Part shown: piece by piece, positions 1-10,500 of the stretch
Layout: each line of letters begins with the position of its first letter
How positions within the stretch are numbered: position 1 is the first letter of the stretch
Source of the DNA: CALLVY01 sp937899855
GTDB lineage: Bacteria; Bacteroidota; Bacteroidia; Chitinophagales; Saprospiraceae
Direction of reading: 5' to 3'
Assembly (NCBI GenBank): GCA_039820405.1
Contig: JBCBQC010000141.1
Coordinates: 1-11,770 of the forward strand
DNA: 11,770 bases
Position numbers and translations under genes: made by a program
Notes under the pieces: model-generated
Databases searched by the model: none
Told to the model about the DNA's origin: nothing
Seen by the model: only the letters and a program-made list of their open reading frames with translations

Positions 1-154
1 TACCCAGAAGTCGATCGTGTTCGTTCCCAGGTCATCACAGCCAAAGCAGATCTCATCCGTCGCAGGTGGACCTGGTCAGACGAATCCTCCGGCGACGGAT
101 GAGATCTGCTTTGGCTGTGATGACCTGGGAACGAACACGATCGACTTCTGGGTA
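1..154. repeat. Perfect 63-bp inverted repeat with 28-nt loop at window edge
   Basis: Bases 1-63 are the exact reverse complement of bases 92-154, without a mismatch, and 64-91 form the loop. Weaker complementarity continues into the loop (65-66 with 89-90, 68-70 with 85-87). The left arm starts at the first base of the window, so the arm may be longer than seen. The right arm encodes a natural HYR-like domain end (DEICFGCDDLGTN...), and the left arm merely mirrors it. A fold-back (chimeric) join at a contig end is the simplest reading. A real long palindrome inside a coding region would be unstable and is less likely. Confidence 0.95.
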
Positions 155-1483
155 CAAGACGTGAATGGCAACTGGGACTACGTCGCCACGACGATCTCGG
201 TACAGGATAACATGAACGCTTGTGGAAATGTGCTTTATGCGATCTCGGGTGGAATTGAGACGGAGAACGCGGCTACTTTGGCTGGAGCTGAGGTAAGCCT
301 GAGTGGCAATGCTTCGAACATGCCGGCTCCGCAAATCACGGGCAACGATGGCACCTACGGCTTCCAATCGCTCGAAGCCAACCAGAACTACGAAGTAACG
401 CCTTACAAGAACGATGATTTCCGCAACGGCCTTTCGGCGAACGACATCGTAGTGACGAGCCGCCACCTGATTGGTATCGAGTTGTTGGATTCTCCGTACA
501 AGCTGATTGCCGCGGATGTGGACAACAGCCAAGGTATCAATACCTTCGACCTGATCGCGATGCAGCGGATGATTTTGTTCATCGACACGGAATTTGCGAA
601 CAACACGAGCTGGCGCTTTGTAGGTGCGGATCACGTATTCGCCAACCCGCAGAACCCCTGGACGAGCCCCTTCCCCGAAGTAGCATCGTTCAACAATCTT
701 CAAGAGGAGGAAGTAGCCAACTTCATCTCCGTCAAGATTGGAGACGTGACGGGTAATGCGGTAACGAACGCCACGGGCAACAGCGGTGACCGTAGCTTCA
801 AGGGCAGTCTGAAGTTCCTACTCGATGATGTCTCCCTGGAAGCTGGTGAGGAATACGTAGTAGACTTCAAGGCCAGCGAGTTCGAGCAGATTTCGGGCTA
901 CCAGTTTACGCTGAATTTCCAGCGGGATGCGATGGAGATCGTAGACGTGGAAGCGGGCGAACTGAGTGGCTTGGGTAGCGAGAACTTTGGTCTGACGATG
1001 ATCGACGAAGGGGTGATCACGACCTTGTGGGGCAACTCGAACGCGGCGACGCTGGCGGACGATGCGGTAGTGTTCAGCGTGAAGGTGAAGGCGAAGCGGG
1101 ATACTCGCTTGAGCGAGGCGCTGAGTCTGAACTCTCGCTACACGGTAGCGGAAGCCTACGATGCGGATCTGGAACTGCTCAACCCTGATTTGGAATATCG
1201 AAACAATACTCAAGTATCCAGCGAGTTTGCGCTGTACCAAAACCAACCGAATCCCTTTGTCGAAGAGACGGTCATCGGTTTCCACTTGCCCGAAGCTGGC
1301 GAGGTGAAACTGAGTGTCTACGACGTATCGGGTAAGGTCCTGAAAGTAATTGAGGGCGAGTACGCCGCGGGTTACAATCAGGTCAGTGTAACGCGCAATG
1401 AGCTGGGAACGAATGGCGTCCTTTACTATCAGGTGGATACGAAAAATGATTCGGCCACCCGAAAGATGATCATTATTGAATAA
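2..1483 (+). CDS. T9SS-secreted protein with HYR-like end, dockerin-like and cohesin-like domains (5' end missing)
   Basis: This is the C-terminal part of a secreted multidomain protein; it ends with TAA at 1481-1483. The frame is open from the window edge. The first possible start (GTG at 17) lies in the mirrored repeat arm and is almost certainly not real, so trustworthy coding begins near 92. Numbering residues from base 17: the end of an HYR-like repeat (about 28-66, LGTN...V.D..GN...I.VQDN); a carboxypeptidase-regulatory/SdrD-B-like module (about 69-131); a dockerin-like pair of 12-residue loops (132-143 and 167-178, D at positions 1, 3 and 12 in the second); a cohesin-like beta domain (about 257-395); and a T9SS type A sorting domain (404-488) with YQNQPNPF and a terminal KMIIIE strand. 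In this family the tail directs export across the outer membrane by the Por/T9SS system and attachment to or release from the surface. No catalytic domain is visible. Substrate or partner is unknown. Confidence 0.88.
   Translation, partial: TQKSIVFVPRSSQPKQISSVAGGPGQTNPPATDEICFGCDDLGTNTIDFWVQDVNGNWDYVATTISVQDNMNACGNVLYAISGGIETENAATLAGAEVSLSGNASNMPAPQITGNDGTYGFQSLEANQNYEVTPYKNDDFRNGLSANDIVVTSRHLIGIELLDSPYKLIAADVDNSQGINTFDLIAMQRMILFIDTEFANNTSWRFVGADHVFANPQNPWTSPFPEVASFNNLQEEEVANFISVKIGDVTGNAVTNATGNSGDRSFKGSLKFLLDDVSLEAGEEYVVDFKASEFEQISGYQFTLNFQRDAMEIVDVEAGELSGLGSENFGLTMIDEGVITTLWGNSNAATLADDAVVFSVKVKAKRDTRLSEALSLNSRYTVAEAYDADLELLNPDLEYRNNTQVSSEFALYQNQPNPFVEETVIGFHLPEAGEVKLSVYDVSGKVLKVIEGEYAAGYNQVSVTRNELGTNGVLYYQVDTKNDSATRKMIIIE
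410..550 (+). other. Dockerin-like domain (two Ca-binding-type loops) in gene 1
   Basis: Two 12-residue segments spaced 35 residues apart fit the dockerin loop pattern, with Asp or Asn at positions 1 and 3, Asn at 9 in the second loop, and Asp at 12. The first is NDDFRNGLSAND (410-445) and the second is DVDNSQGINTFD (515-550); each is followed by a helix-like stretch (IVVTSRHLIG and LIAMQRMIL). Gly sits at position 7 rather than the canonical 6. Non-cellulosomal dockerin-like modules of this sort occur just before T9SS tails in Bacteroidota. Calcium binding is inferred from the loop residues only. Confidence 0.72.
785..1201 (+). other. Cohesin-like beta-sandwich domain in gene 1
   Basis: About 139 residues show alternating beta-strand patterning with features typical of cohesin-fold domains: an EAGEEYVVDFKAS opening, a GYQFTLNFQRDAMEIVDV core, a middle Gly/Ser turn and a VVFSVKVKAK strand. 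It lies between the dockerin-like domain and the sorting tail. The assignment rests on pattern recognition; a generic Ig-like fold is the alternative. Confidence 0.6.
1226..1480 (+). other. T9SS type A C-terminal sorting domain
   Basis: The last 85 residues of gene 1 match the Por secretion-system C-terminal signal: FALYQNQPNPF, then a hydrophobic IGFHLPEAG, an LSVYDVSGKV strand pair, a YAAGYNQV turn, a Gly/Leu-Tyr-Tyr strand and a Lys-containing last strand KMIIIE just before the stop. In known cargo this domain is recognised by the outer-membrane translocon and removed by the PorU-type sortase. Confidence 0.92.
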
Positions 1484-1580
1484 CCCGTAAGTTCCCGAAG
1501 CGGAAGAAAGCCTGTCGAAATTTTCGACAGGCTTTCGGCCGTTGACGGTAAGCGAACCCGTTGCCCACAAAAAACAAACC
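1484..1580 (+). promoter_or_regulatory. Intergenic leader with A-rich start context, no clear promoter
   Basis: The 97-bp gap holds the terminator hairpin and then a short leader. The 12 bases before the ATG at 1581 are A-rich (caaaaaacaaacc) and contain no Shine-Dalgarno sequence, as is usual for Bacteroidota genes. I could not find a convincing Bacteroidota promoter (TTG ... TAnnTTTG). A promoter for the giant gene should lie here or within the end of gene 1. Confidence 0.35.
1506..1536 (+). terminator. Hairpin terminator after gene 1
   Basis: gaaagcctgtcg (1506-1517) pairs perfectly with cgacaggctttc (1525-1536) around a 7-nt loop, aaatttt; inner A-T pairs could extend the stem. It lies 22 bp after the TAA of gene 1 and 44 bp before the next ATG. 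There is no long U-tract after the stem, but the 3' half of the stem ends in CTTTC, a form common in Bacteroidota. The stem is symmetric, but no opposing gene is present. It suggests that the two genes are not simply co-transcribed. Confidence 0.82.
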
Positions 1581-4500
1581 ATGAACAGATTTTACCAACT
1601 GCTCTCCATCTGTAGTTTCGTATTGTGTACGGTGCTCCCTCACTGGAGCCAGGCACAGTGCGGCGCTGGCCAAACCCTCTTCACCAACTGCTACGACAAC
1701 AACGAGACGAATCTCATCATTTTTGAGGTTTGTCCGACCGCTGGTATGGCTGCCCAGGCCAACATCATCGCGGGGAATTACGCCGCGCCGGATAACCTTA
1801 CCGTCTACGAAGGCCCCACCGGCTCCGGTGCCAGCGGAACCCTCTTCTTCGGCCCCAGCAGTGGCGACCTCTCGGGCTTTACCATTACCGGAAGTACGGC
1901 CGACAACTGCCTGATCTTCGTCAGCAATAGCGACGTCGTCTTTAGCTGTGTCAATGGTGGACTGCCCGAACTGCAGGTCTGTGGGGAGAGCATCGCTCCC
2001 GGAACGGTCCAGTTCGTGGCCCCCGACGATCTGTGCATCAACGCGGGCCTGCAAACGGGCCTCGGTGGTGGCTTGCCCACGGGTGGAACGTACAGCGGCC
2101 CCGGCGTAACGGACGACGGCAACGGCTTGACTTACAGCTTTGACCCCGCCGTGGCGGGAGTGGGCAGCAGCTTCATCAGTTACTCCGCCGGTGGCAATAC
2201 TGCCATGGACGTTACCGAAGTGTTTGCGATTCCCACGGTGACCTTCACGGCCCCGGCCGATCTTTGTATCGATGCGGGCCTCCAGCTGGGGCTCGGCGGT
2301 GGCACTCCGACGGGAGGGGTGTACAGCGGCCCCGGCGTGATGGATGACGGCAACGGACTGACCTACACCTTTAACCCCGCGATCGCGGGCTTGGGCGTAC
2401 ACACCATTACTTATACCGAAGGCAGCCCCTGCCAAGCCACGGCGATGGATGACCTCGAAGTGCTGGCGGCTTGTAGCTGTCCCGTCGGTCAAAATACTTT
2501 TTTCCACTGCTACGACAACAACGAAAACGACCTGGTCATTTTTGAGATTTGCCCCGCCGCCGGTATGGCGGCCCAGGCGACCATCAATCAGGGCGTCTAC
2601 GGTTCTTTTGCCGATAACCTCACCGTCTACCAGGGCCTGACGGGCTCGGGTACGAGTGGGGTAGTGGTCTTTGGCCCGGCGAGTGGCGACCTCAGTGGAA
2701 CGGTCGTTACGGGTAACATTGCGGACAACTGCTTGATCTTCGTGAGCAACACCGATCCCCTGGTCAGCTGCCAGGATGGAGACGTGCTGCCGCTGGTGGT
2801 TTGTGGGGAGGATGTGGCTCCGAGCGTGGTCTTTACGGCTCCTGCCGATCGGTGTGTTGATGCGGGTGTCCAAACCGGACTGAGCGGTGGCCTGCCCACG
2901 GGCGGGGTGTACAGCGGCCCCGGCGTGACGGACGATGGCAATGGCCTGACTTACAGCTTTGATCCCGCGGCGGCGGGCGTGGGCGTCCAAACCTTGAGCT
3001 ATGCCCAGGGAGGATCCATGGCTACCGACGCTGTCGAAGTACTGGCCTTGCCGATGGTAACCTTTACGGCCCCGGCCGATTTGTGTATCGACGAAGGCGT
3101 CCAAACCAATCTTGGGGGAGGGCTGCCCGTCGGTGGGGTATACAGTGGCCCCGGCGTAACGGACGATGGCAATGGCCTGACTTATACCTTTAACCCCGCC
3201 TTCGCGGGCTTGGGCGTACAGACCATCACTTACACCGACGGTGACTGTGGCGTCACGGCTACCGATCAGGTGGAGGTGCTGGCGGCCTGTGGCTGTCCGA
3301 TGGGGGAAACGTCTTTCTTCTATTGCTACGGCAATAACGAAACCAATGTGGTGGCCTTTGAGATTTGCCCGCTTGCGGGTGAATTTGCCGAGGCGGAGAT
3401 CGCGGCGGGCGTGATTGCCAACGATGATTTCTTGACGGTTTACCAGGGCGTGACCGGTTCGGGAACGGCGGGTACCATCGTATCCGGGCCGAGTTCGGGC
3501 AACCTGGTGGGTACGACGATCACCAGCCCCGTAGCGGACGAATGCTTGATCTTTGTGATCAACAGTTCGCCCCTCATCAGCTGTCAGGATGGCTTCCAGG
3601 CGCCATTGGAAGTGTGCGGTCGGAGCTTGTCTTCCAACGTAACCTTTACGGCCTTTGGTCAGGTTTCGATCAACGCGGGCGTACAGACCGGTCTGAGTGG
3701 TGGCCTACCGACGGGTGGGGTATACAGCGGCCCGGGCGTAACCGATGATGGCAACGGGATGACTTACAGCTTCGATCCCTTGGTGGCTGGTTTGGGAACG
3801 ATTACCCTGACCTACACGGTGGGTATGAATTCGGCCAGCGACCAGGTGGAAGTGTTGAACATCATTCCGCCGGGCTTCTCCAAGAGCTTTAGCCCCAATC
3901 AGATCGGTCCGGGAAGTGTTTCCCGCTTGACCTTTACCATCGACAATTCGGCCTCCGCTTCGCCGCGCTCAAACCTGGCCTTTACCGATAACCTCCCCGC
4001 CGGTATGACCGTGGCCAGTCCCGCAGGCATCACGACCGACTGCTTCTCAGGCACCATCACCGCTCCCGAAGGCGGATCGACCATTACGCTGTCCGATGGG
4101 CAATTGACGGGGGGGGGCGTGTGTACCATCACGGTCAACGTAACGAGTAGCACCGCCGGTACTTCCACCAATACAACGGGAGACTTGACCTCCGATGCGG
4201 GCAATAGCGCTACGGCTTCCGCCAACTTGACGGTGAATACCGACCGCCCGGGCGTGAGCAAAAGCATCAGCCCGGCTTCGGTCAACCGGAACGGACGGGC
4301 GCGGGTGACCATCACGCTGGACAATACGGCCGGCACCACAGGGTTTGTTGGCATTACCCTAACGGATAATTTGCCGCTGGGCATGGTCCTTGCGGACCCG
4401 GTCAATTTGGTGGCTACCAATACGGGCGGTGGAACATTTGTTGCGGAGCCAGGTAGTAATTTGTTTTCTTACAATACCACTAGTTTTACGGAGGAGATTG

Positions 4501-7500
4501 CCGCGGGGGGGACCTGTAGCTTTTCCTTCGACGTGATTGGAGAAACGGTTGGGCAATTGGACAACGTCACGGAAAATATTACCGTCCGCAACCCCTTTTT
4601 CCAATTCCGGGATTGTGGTTTGGCCGCAGCCAGTTTAGAGGTATTGCCCACTCCCGAAATTTTTATCGAGAAATCCTTTTCGGACAATACCGTGCTGCCC
4701 GGTGGCACCACCGATCTGGAATTTACCATCACCAACTTTAGCCGCAACTTTACGGCGGAGAATATCGCCTTTACCGACGACCTGGCTGCCTTTATCAGCG
4801 GAGCCAGTGCCAGCGGTACCCCCCTCAGCGATATTTGCGGCACGGGATCCCAACTCTCCGGGACCTCCACGCTCATCTTCTCCGGCGGAATGCTGGCACC
4901 CGGTGCATCCTGTACCTTTAGCGTGCCCATTACCATTCCCGCGGGTACGGCTCTGGGCACTTACACCAATGCCACCAGTGCGGTGACGGCTACCGTCAAT
5001 GGCGCTCCCGTTACGGGCAACGTCGCCACGCGAGACCTCTTCGTGGTCGAACAACCCATCTTTACCAAAACCTTTTTGACCAATCCCGTTCTGGCGGGTA
5101 GTACCACTACCCTGGAATTTACCATCACCAATACCAGTACGACCCAAACGCTCAGCGACCTTACCTTTACCGATAATATTTCTCAGTTCATCAACGGGGC
5201 CACGATTAGCAGCTTGCCTGCCGCTGGTTCCTGTGGTACGGGCTCGCTCCTCTTTACCACAATTAGTGCGGGTGAAACGGTGTTCACCGTTCAGGATGCC
5301 AATATTCCTCCGGGAGGCAGTTGCACCTTTTCCATCGACATCACGATCCCCGTTGAAGTACCCTCCGGTGATTACACCAATACGACCAGTACGCTACCTG
5401 GCGACATCAACGGCACTTCCGTAAGCGCGCCTCCCGCTACCGATGACCTGACCATCGTGGGCTTCCCGCGCCTCACCAAGACCTTCCTCGACGATCCCGT
5501 CAATGCGGGTGACATCGTCAACCTGGAGTTTACCATCACCTACGATGCCGGTGCGAGCGCCGATGCTACCAGTATTGCCTTTACCGATGACCTCAATGCC
5601 GTCATCCCCGGCCTGGCCGCGGTAGGTTTGCCCCTCAACGACATCTGCGGTACGGGCTCCTCCATCAGCGGTACCACCAACCTGACCTTTAGTGGTGGCA
5701 ACCTCAGCCCGGGTCAAAGCTGTACCTTTTCGATTCCCGTGCAAGTACCCACTGGCGTGGTACCCGGTAATTACGCCAATACCACCAGTGCCCCCAGTGC
5801 TACCATCGGCAGTCTGAGCGGTACCGGAAGGCCAGCTACGGATGTGCTCAACATCGGTGGCTTGAATCTTAGTAAGGAATTTCTCGACGATGAGGTCATT
5901 GCTGGTCAGTTGACCACTCTACGCTTTACGATTGAAAATACCACCGCCTTTGATGCTACTGGTATCCTCTTTACGGACAACCTTTCCAATGTGCTTTCGG
6001 GCATAGCAGCGGAGGCACCGCCCACGATGGGTTGTGGTGGGACCCTCATTGCGAGTGGAAGTAACTTCTTAATTCTCACCGGAGGAAGTCTCCTAGCGGG
6101 GGAAACGTGTACCTTCGACGTGCCCATCCGCGTTCCCGCCAACGCGGCCAATGGCACCTACTCCAATACTACGTCTAACCTCACGGCCAGTGTAAATGGT
6201 ACCACGGTTATCTCCAACGCTGCCGTCGATCGCTTGACGGTCAACAACGATCAAATTCAGTTGACCAAAAGCTTTACCGATGATCCCGTACTGCCCGGCG
6301 GTACGGTGAATTTGCAATACATGCTGACCAATCTCAGCACTACCGATGTCTTGAGTAATGTCGCCTTTACGGACGACCTGGATGCGGCACTCAGTGGCTT
6401 GGCAGCCGTGGGCTTACCCCTCAACAGCGTTTGTGGACCGGGCTCCCAGCTGAGTGGTACGAGTACCTTGTCCTTCACCGGTGGCAGCCTGGCGCCCGGT
6501 GCCTCCTGTACCTTCAACGTCAGCCTTCAGGTACCGAGCAACGCTCCCTTTGGGGCCAGCTTGCCCTCCACTACCAGTATGGTGACCGGTACGCTCAACG
6601 GACTCAACGTCACCGGAGCTGCCGCTACGGACAATCTGCTGATCGAAAGTTTGGAATTTACCAAGTCGATTGCGGGGCCCGTCCGTCCTGGACAGACCAC
6701 CACGATTACTTTTTCGATTACGAATAACAACCCCACCGACCCCATCAGTGATATTGCCTTCACGGACGACTTGGACGCCTTTATTAGCGGTATGACGGCC
6801 ACCGGCCTTCCGCTCAATGATATTTGTGGTACGGGTTCCCGCCTGAGTGGTAGCTCAGTCCTCACCTTTGGTCGCGGCGCCCTCAATCCTGGGCAGACTT
6901 GTTCCTTCGACGTTACCGTGCTCGTACCCTGTGGTACGGCCAGCGGTACGTATACCAACACCACCAGCACCATTACTGGTCTGGGCGTGACCGGTGGTAC
7001 GGCTACGGCTACCCTGACGGTCAACAATACCCTCGTCGCCAGCTTTACGGCGCCAGCCGATCTGTGTCTGGACGCTGGTGTACAAGGTAACCTCAGCGGT
7101 GGTATGCCGGTCCAAGGTACGGCGACGGGCGATCTGGGGGTTTATAGCGGCCCCGGTGTCACGGACAACGGCGATGGGACCTACGGTTTCAATCCGGCCA
7201 CCGCGGGTGCGGGCATTGCTACCATTACCTACACCTACACGGATGAATTTGGCTGTAGCGCCAGCGCGATGGATGACATCGAGGTCTTCGCCGTACCCAA
7301 CGTCAGCTTGTCTGATCCTGGTGATTTTTGTGTGGACGCGGGCGTACAACTGAGTTTGGGAGATGGAATGCCGCTTGGCGGTTCCTACGGTGGCTCGGGC
7401 GTGACGGACAATGGCGATGGCACCTACGACTTTGATCCCGCCGGAGCGGGAGTTGGGGTCCATACGATTACTTACACCTTTACGGATACCAATGGCTGTA

Positions 7501-10500
7501 GTGGCAGTGCCTCGGTCAGCGTTGAGGTCTTCGCCGTACCCACGATCACCTTTACGGCTCCGGTGGACTTGTGTGTGGATGCGGGCGTACAGCCGAATTT
7601 GATGGGCGGAATGCCAACCGGTGGATCCTTTAGCGGCCCGGGGGTATTGGACAATGGCGATGGCACCTACGATTTTGATCCGGCGATGGCGGGAGTGGGT
7701 ACGCATACGATTACTTACACCTTCACGAATACCAACGGTTGTGGTGGCACGGCCATGGACGATATTGAGGTCTTTGCCCTACCTAACGTCACCCTCGTTC
7801 TGACGCGCAACGAATACTGTCTCAATGATCCGGTCGACGTACAACCCGTAGTGGGCAATCCCACGGGAGGAACTTATTCTGGCCCTGGAGTGACTTCGGC
7901 GGGGGTTAACCTACTGTTTGATCCTGCCGCAGCCGGAGTGGGCGTGCATACGATTACCTATACCTTCACGGATGGGAATGGCTGTACCAATTCCGCTACG
8001 GCTTTGGTGGAGGTCTTCGCTTTGCCAACGGTGAGCTTTGCCGCCCCGGCGGATTTGTGTATCGATGCGGGGGTTCAAATGAATTTGTCGGGAGGAACGC
8101 CAGCTCCGGGAACGGTGACGGGCGATCTGGGCAGCTACTCCGGCCCGGGCGTGACCGACAATGGCGATGGCACCTACGACTTTGCTCCGATGATGGCGGG
8201 GGTTGGCGTACATACGATTACCTACGCCTATACGGATGGGAATGGTTGTACGGCCAGTGCCTCGGATGATATTGAGGTCTTTGCCCTGCCGATAGTGAGC
8301 TTTACGGCCCCGGCCGATCTTTGTATTGATGCGGGTATCCAAACGAGTTTGTCGGGTGGTCTGCCAGCGCAAGGTACGGTGACCGGCGATCTGGGCGCTT
8401 ACGCTGGTCCGGGCGTAACCGACAATGGTGATGGGACCTACAACTTTAATCCGATGATGGCGGGAGTGGGTATCCATACCATTACTTACACCTACACGGA
8501 CGATAATGCTTGCAGCGCGAATGCCTCGGACGATGTAGAAGTATACGCCCTACCGACGGTGAGCTTTACGGCTCTGGCGGACCTGTGTATCGACGCGGGG
8601 GTACAAACGAATTTAGCTGATGGAATGCCAGCGCAAGGGACGGCGACGGGTGACCTGGGTACTTACGTGGGCCCGGGGGTATTGGACAATGGCGATGGCA
8701 CTTACGACTTTGCTCCGATGACGGCGGGAGTTGGGGTGCATACGATTATCTACACCTATACAGATGGGAATGGCTGTGTCAACAGCGCTTCGGATGACGT
8801 GGAAGTCTTTGCCCTGCCGGTGGTAAGCTTTACGGCCTTGGCGGACCTGTGTATCGATGCGGGGGTTCAGCTGAATTTGTCGGGGGGTAGTCCCGTAGAT
8901 ACGGTAGGCATGGCCACGGGCACTTACTCCGGTCCCGGGGTGACGGACAACGGTAACTTTACCTACGACTTTGATCCGGCGACGGCGGGAGTGGGTACCC
9001 ATACGATTACTTACACCTACACGGATGGGAATGGCTGTAGCGCGAGCGCTTCGGATGATGTGGAAGTCTTTGCCCTGCCCGTGGTGAGCTTTACGGCCTT
9101 GGCGGATCTGTGTATCGATGCCGGAGTACAAGCGAATCTATCGGGTGGAATGCCTACGCCGGGTACGGTGATGGGTGACCTGGGTACCTACGCGGGCCCC
9201 GGGGTGACGGACAACGGCGATGGCACCTACGACTTTAATCCGATGACGGCGGGAGTGGGTATCCATACCATTACTTACACCTACACGGACGATAATGCCT
9301 GTAGCGCGAATGCCTCGGACGATGTAGAAGTATACGCGCTACCGACGGTGACCTTTACGGCTCTGGCGGACCTGTGTATCGACGCGGGGGTACAAATGAA
9401 TTTGGCTGGTGGAATGCCCGCCCAAGGGACGGCGACGGGTGACCTGGGGACCTACGCGGGCCCGGGGGTGACGGACAATGGCGATGGCACCTACGACTTT
9501 GCTCCGATGACGGCGGGAGTTGGGGTGCATACGATTACGTATACTTATACGGATGGGAATGGCTGTGTGAACAGCGCTTCGGATGATGTGGAAGTCTTTG
9601 CCCTACCCGTGGTAAGCTTTACGGCCTTGGCCGACCTGTGTATCGACGCGGGAGTTCAACCCAATCTTTTTGGAGGTGCTCCTCTGGATACGTTTGCCAT
9701 AGCGACGGGTGTCTACTCCGGTCCTGGGGTGACGGATAATGGTAACTTTACCTACGATTTTGATCCGGCGGCAGCGGGGGTTGGGGTGCATACGATTACC
9801 TACACCTTTACGGATGGCAATGGCTGCGTCAATAGTGCCTCGGATGATGTGGAGGTTTTTGCCCTGCCTACGGTGAGCTTTACCGCCCTGGCCGATCTGT
9901 GTATTGACGCTGGGGTTCAAACGAATGTGTCGGGGGGAATGCCTACGCCGGGTACGGCAATGGGTGACCTAGGCCTTTACGCGGGCCCGGGGGTGACGGA
10001 CAACGGGGATGGGACCTACGATTTTGATCCGGCGGCAGCGGGGGTTGGGGTGCGTACGATCACCTACACCTACACAGATGGCAACGGCTGTGTCAACAGT
10101 GCCTCGGATGCGGTAGAGGTATTTGACTTACCCGCCGTAAGTCTCAGCACCGAAGCCTTCTACTGTCTGGATGCTCCGATTCAAAACCTCGACCTGTCGG
10201 GAGGTACGCCCACGGGTGGTACCTACTCCGGGACGGGCGTTACCGATGGTGGTGATGGCCTGACCTTTACCCTCGATCCCACTGCCCACGGTGTGGGTAC
10301 GGTCACGGTTACTTATACCCTTACCGATGCCAATGGCTGTACCAACGCCGCCACCAGCGATATTGACATCCTGGATTGTGGCTTTGCCATTGCTGATCCT
10401 TGTAGTTGTTTGGACAATGCGACCGTTCTCGACTTGGATGCGGGCACCGGTGGCGACGATGGGCAGTTTTCTGAATTGATTGCGGTGACGGATTCGACGA

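Noticed and set aside
17..91. GTG start of gene 1 at base 17
   Set aside because: It lies in the reverse-complemented arm of the inverted repeat; the gene's true start is upstream of this window or contig end.
818..1582. A 254-codon minus-strand open frame opposite gene 1
   Set aside because: It is antisense to the clearly real cohesin-like and T9SS domains and has no recognisable domain.
1473..3104. A 543-codon open frame on the minus strand
   Set aside because: It overlaps the signal peptide and CUB/Ig repeats of the giant gene in full, spans the terminator, and its low-complexity, Arg/Ala/Gly-rich product resembles no protein family. It is a shadow of repetitive, GC-rich coding sequence.
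4100..4130. A possible frameshift at the G9 tract
   Set aside because: The frame is consistent with the DUF11-like pattern on both sides, so the tract as given does not break the gene.
7035..10373. Regular direct repeats that could suggest a CRISPR or satellite array
   Set aside because: The period (243-264 bp) and in-frame protein conservation with mostly silent or conservative changes fit protein domain repeats; there are no short palindromic repeats with unique spacers.
7035..10373. SprB repeats (gliding adhesin type)
   Set aside because: The repeats carry DLCIDAGVQ and DNGDGTYDF motifs rather than the SprB pattern I know, so I call them Ig/PKD-like only.
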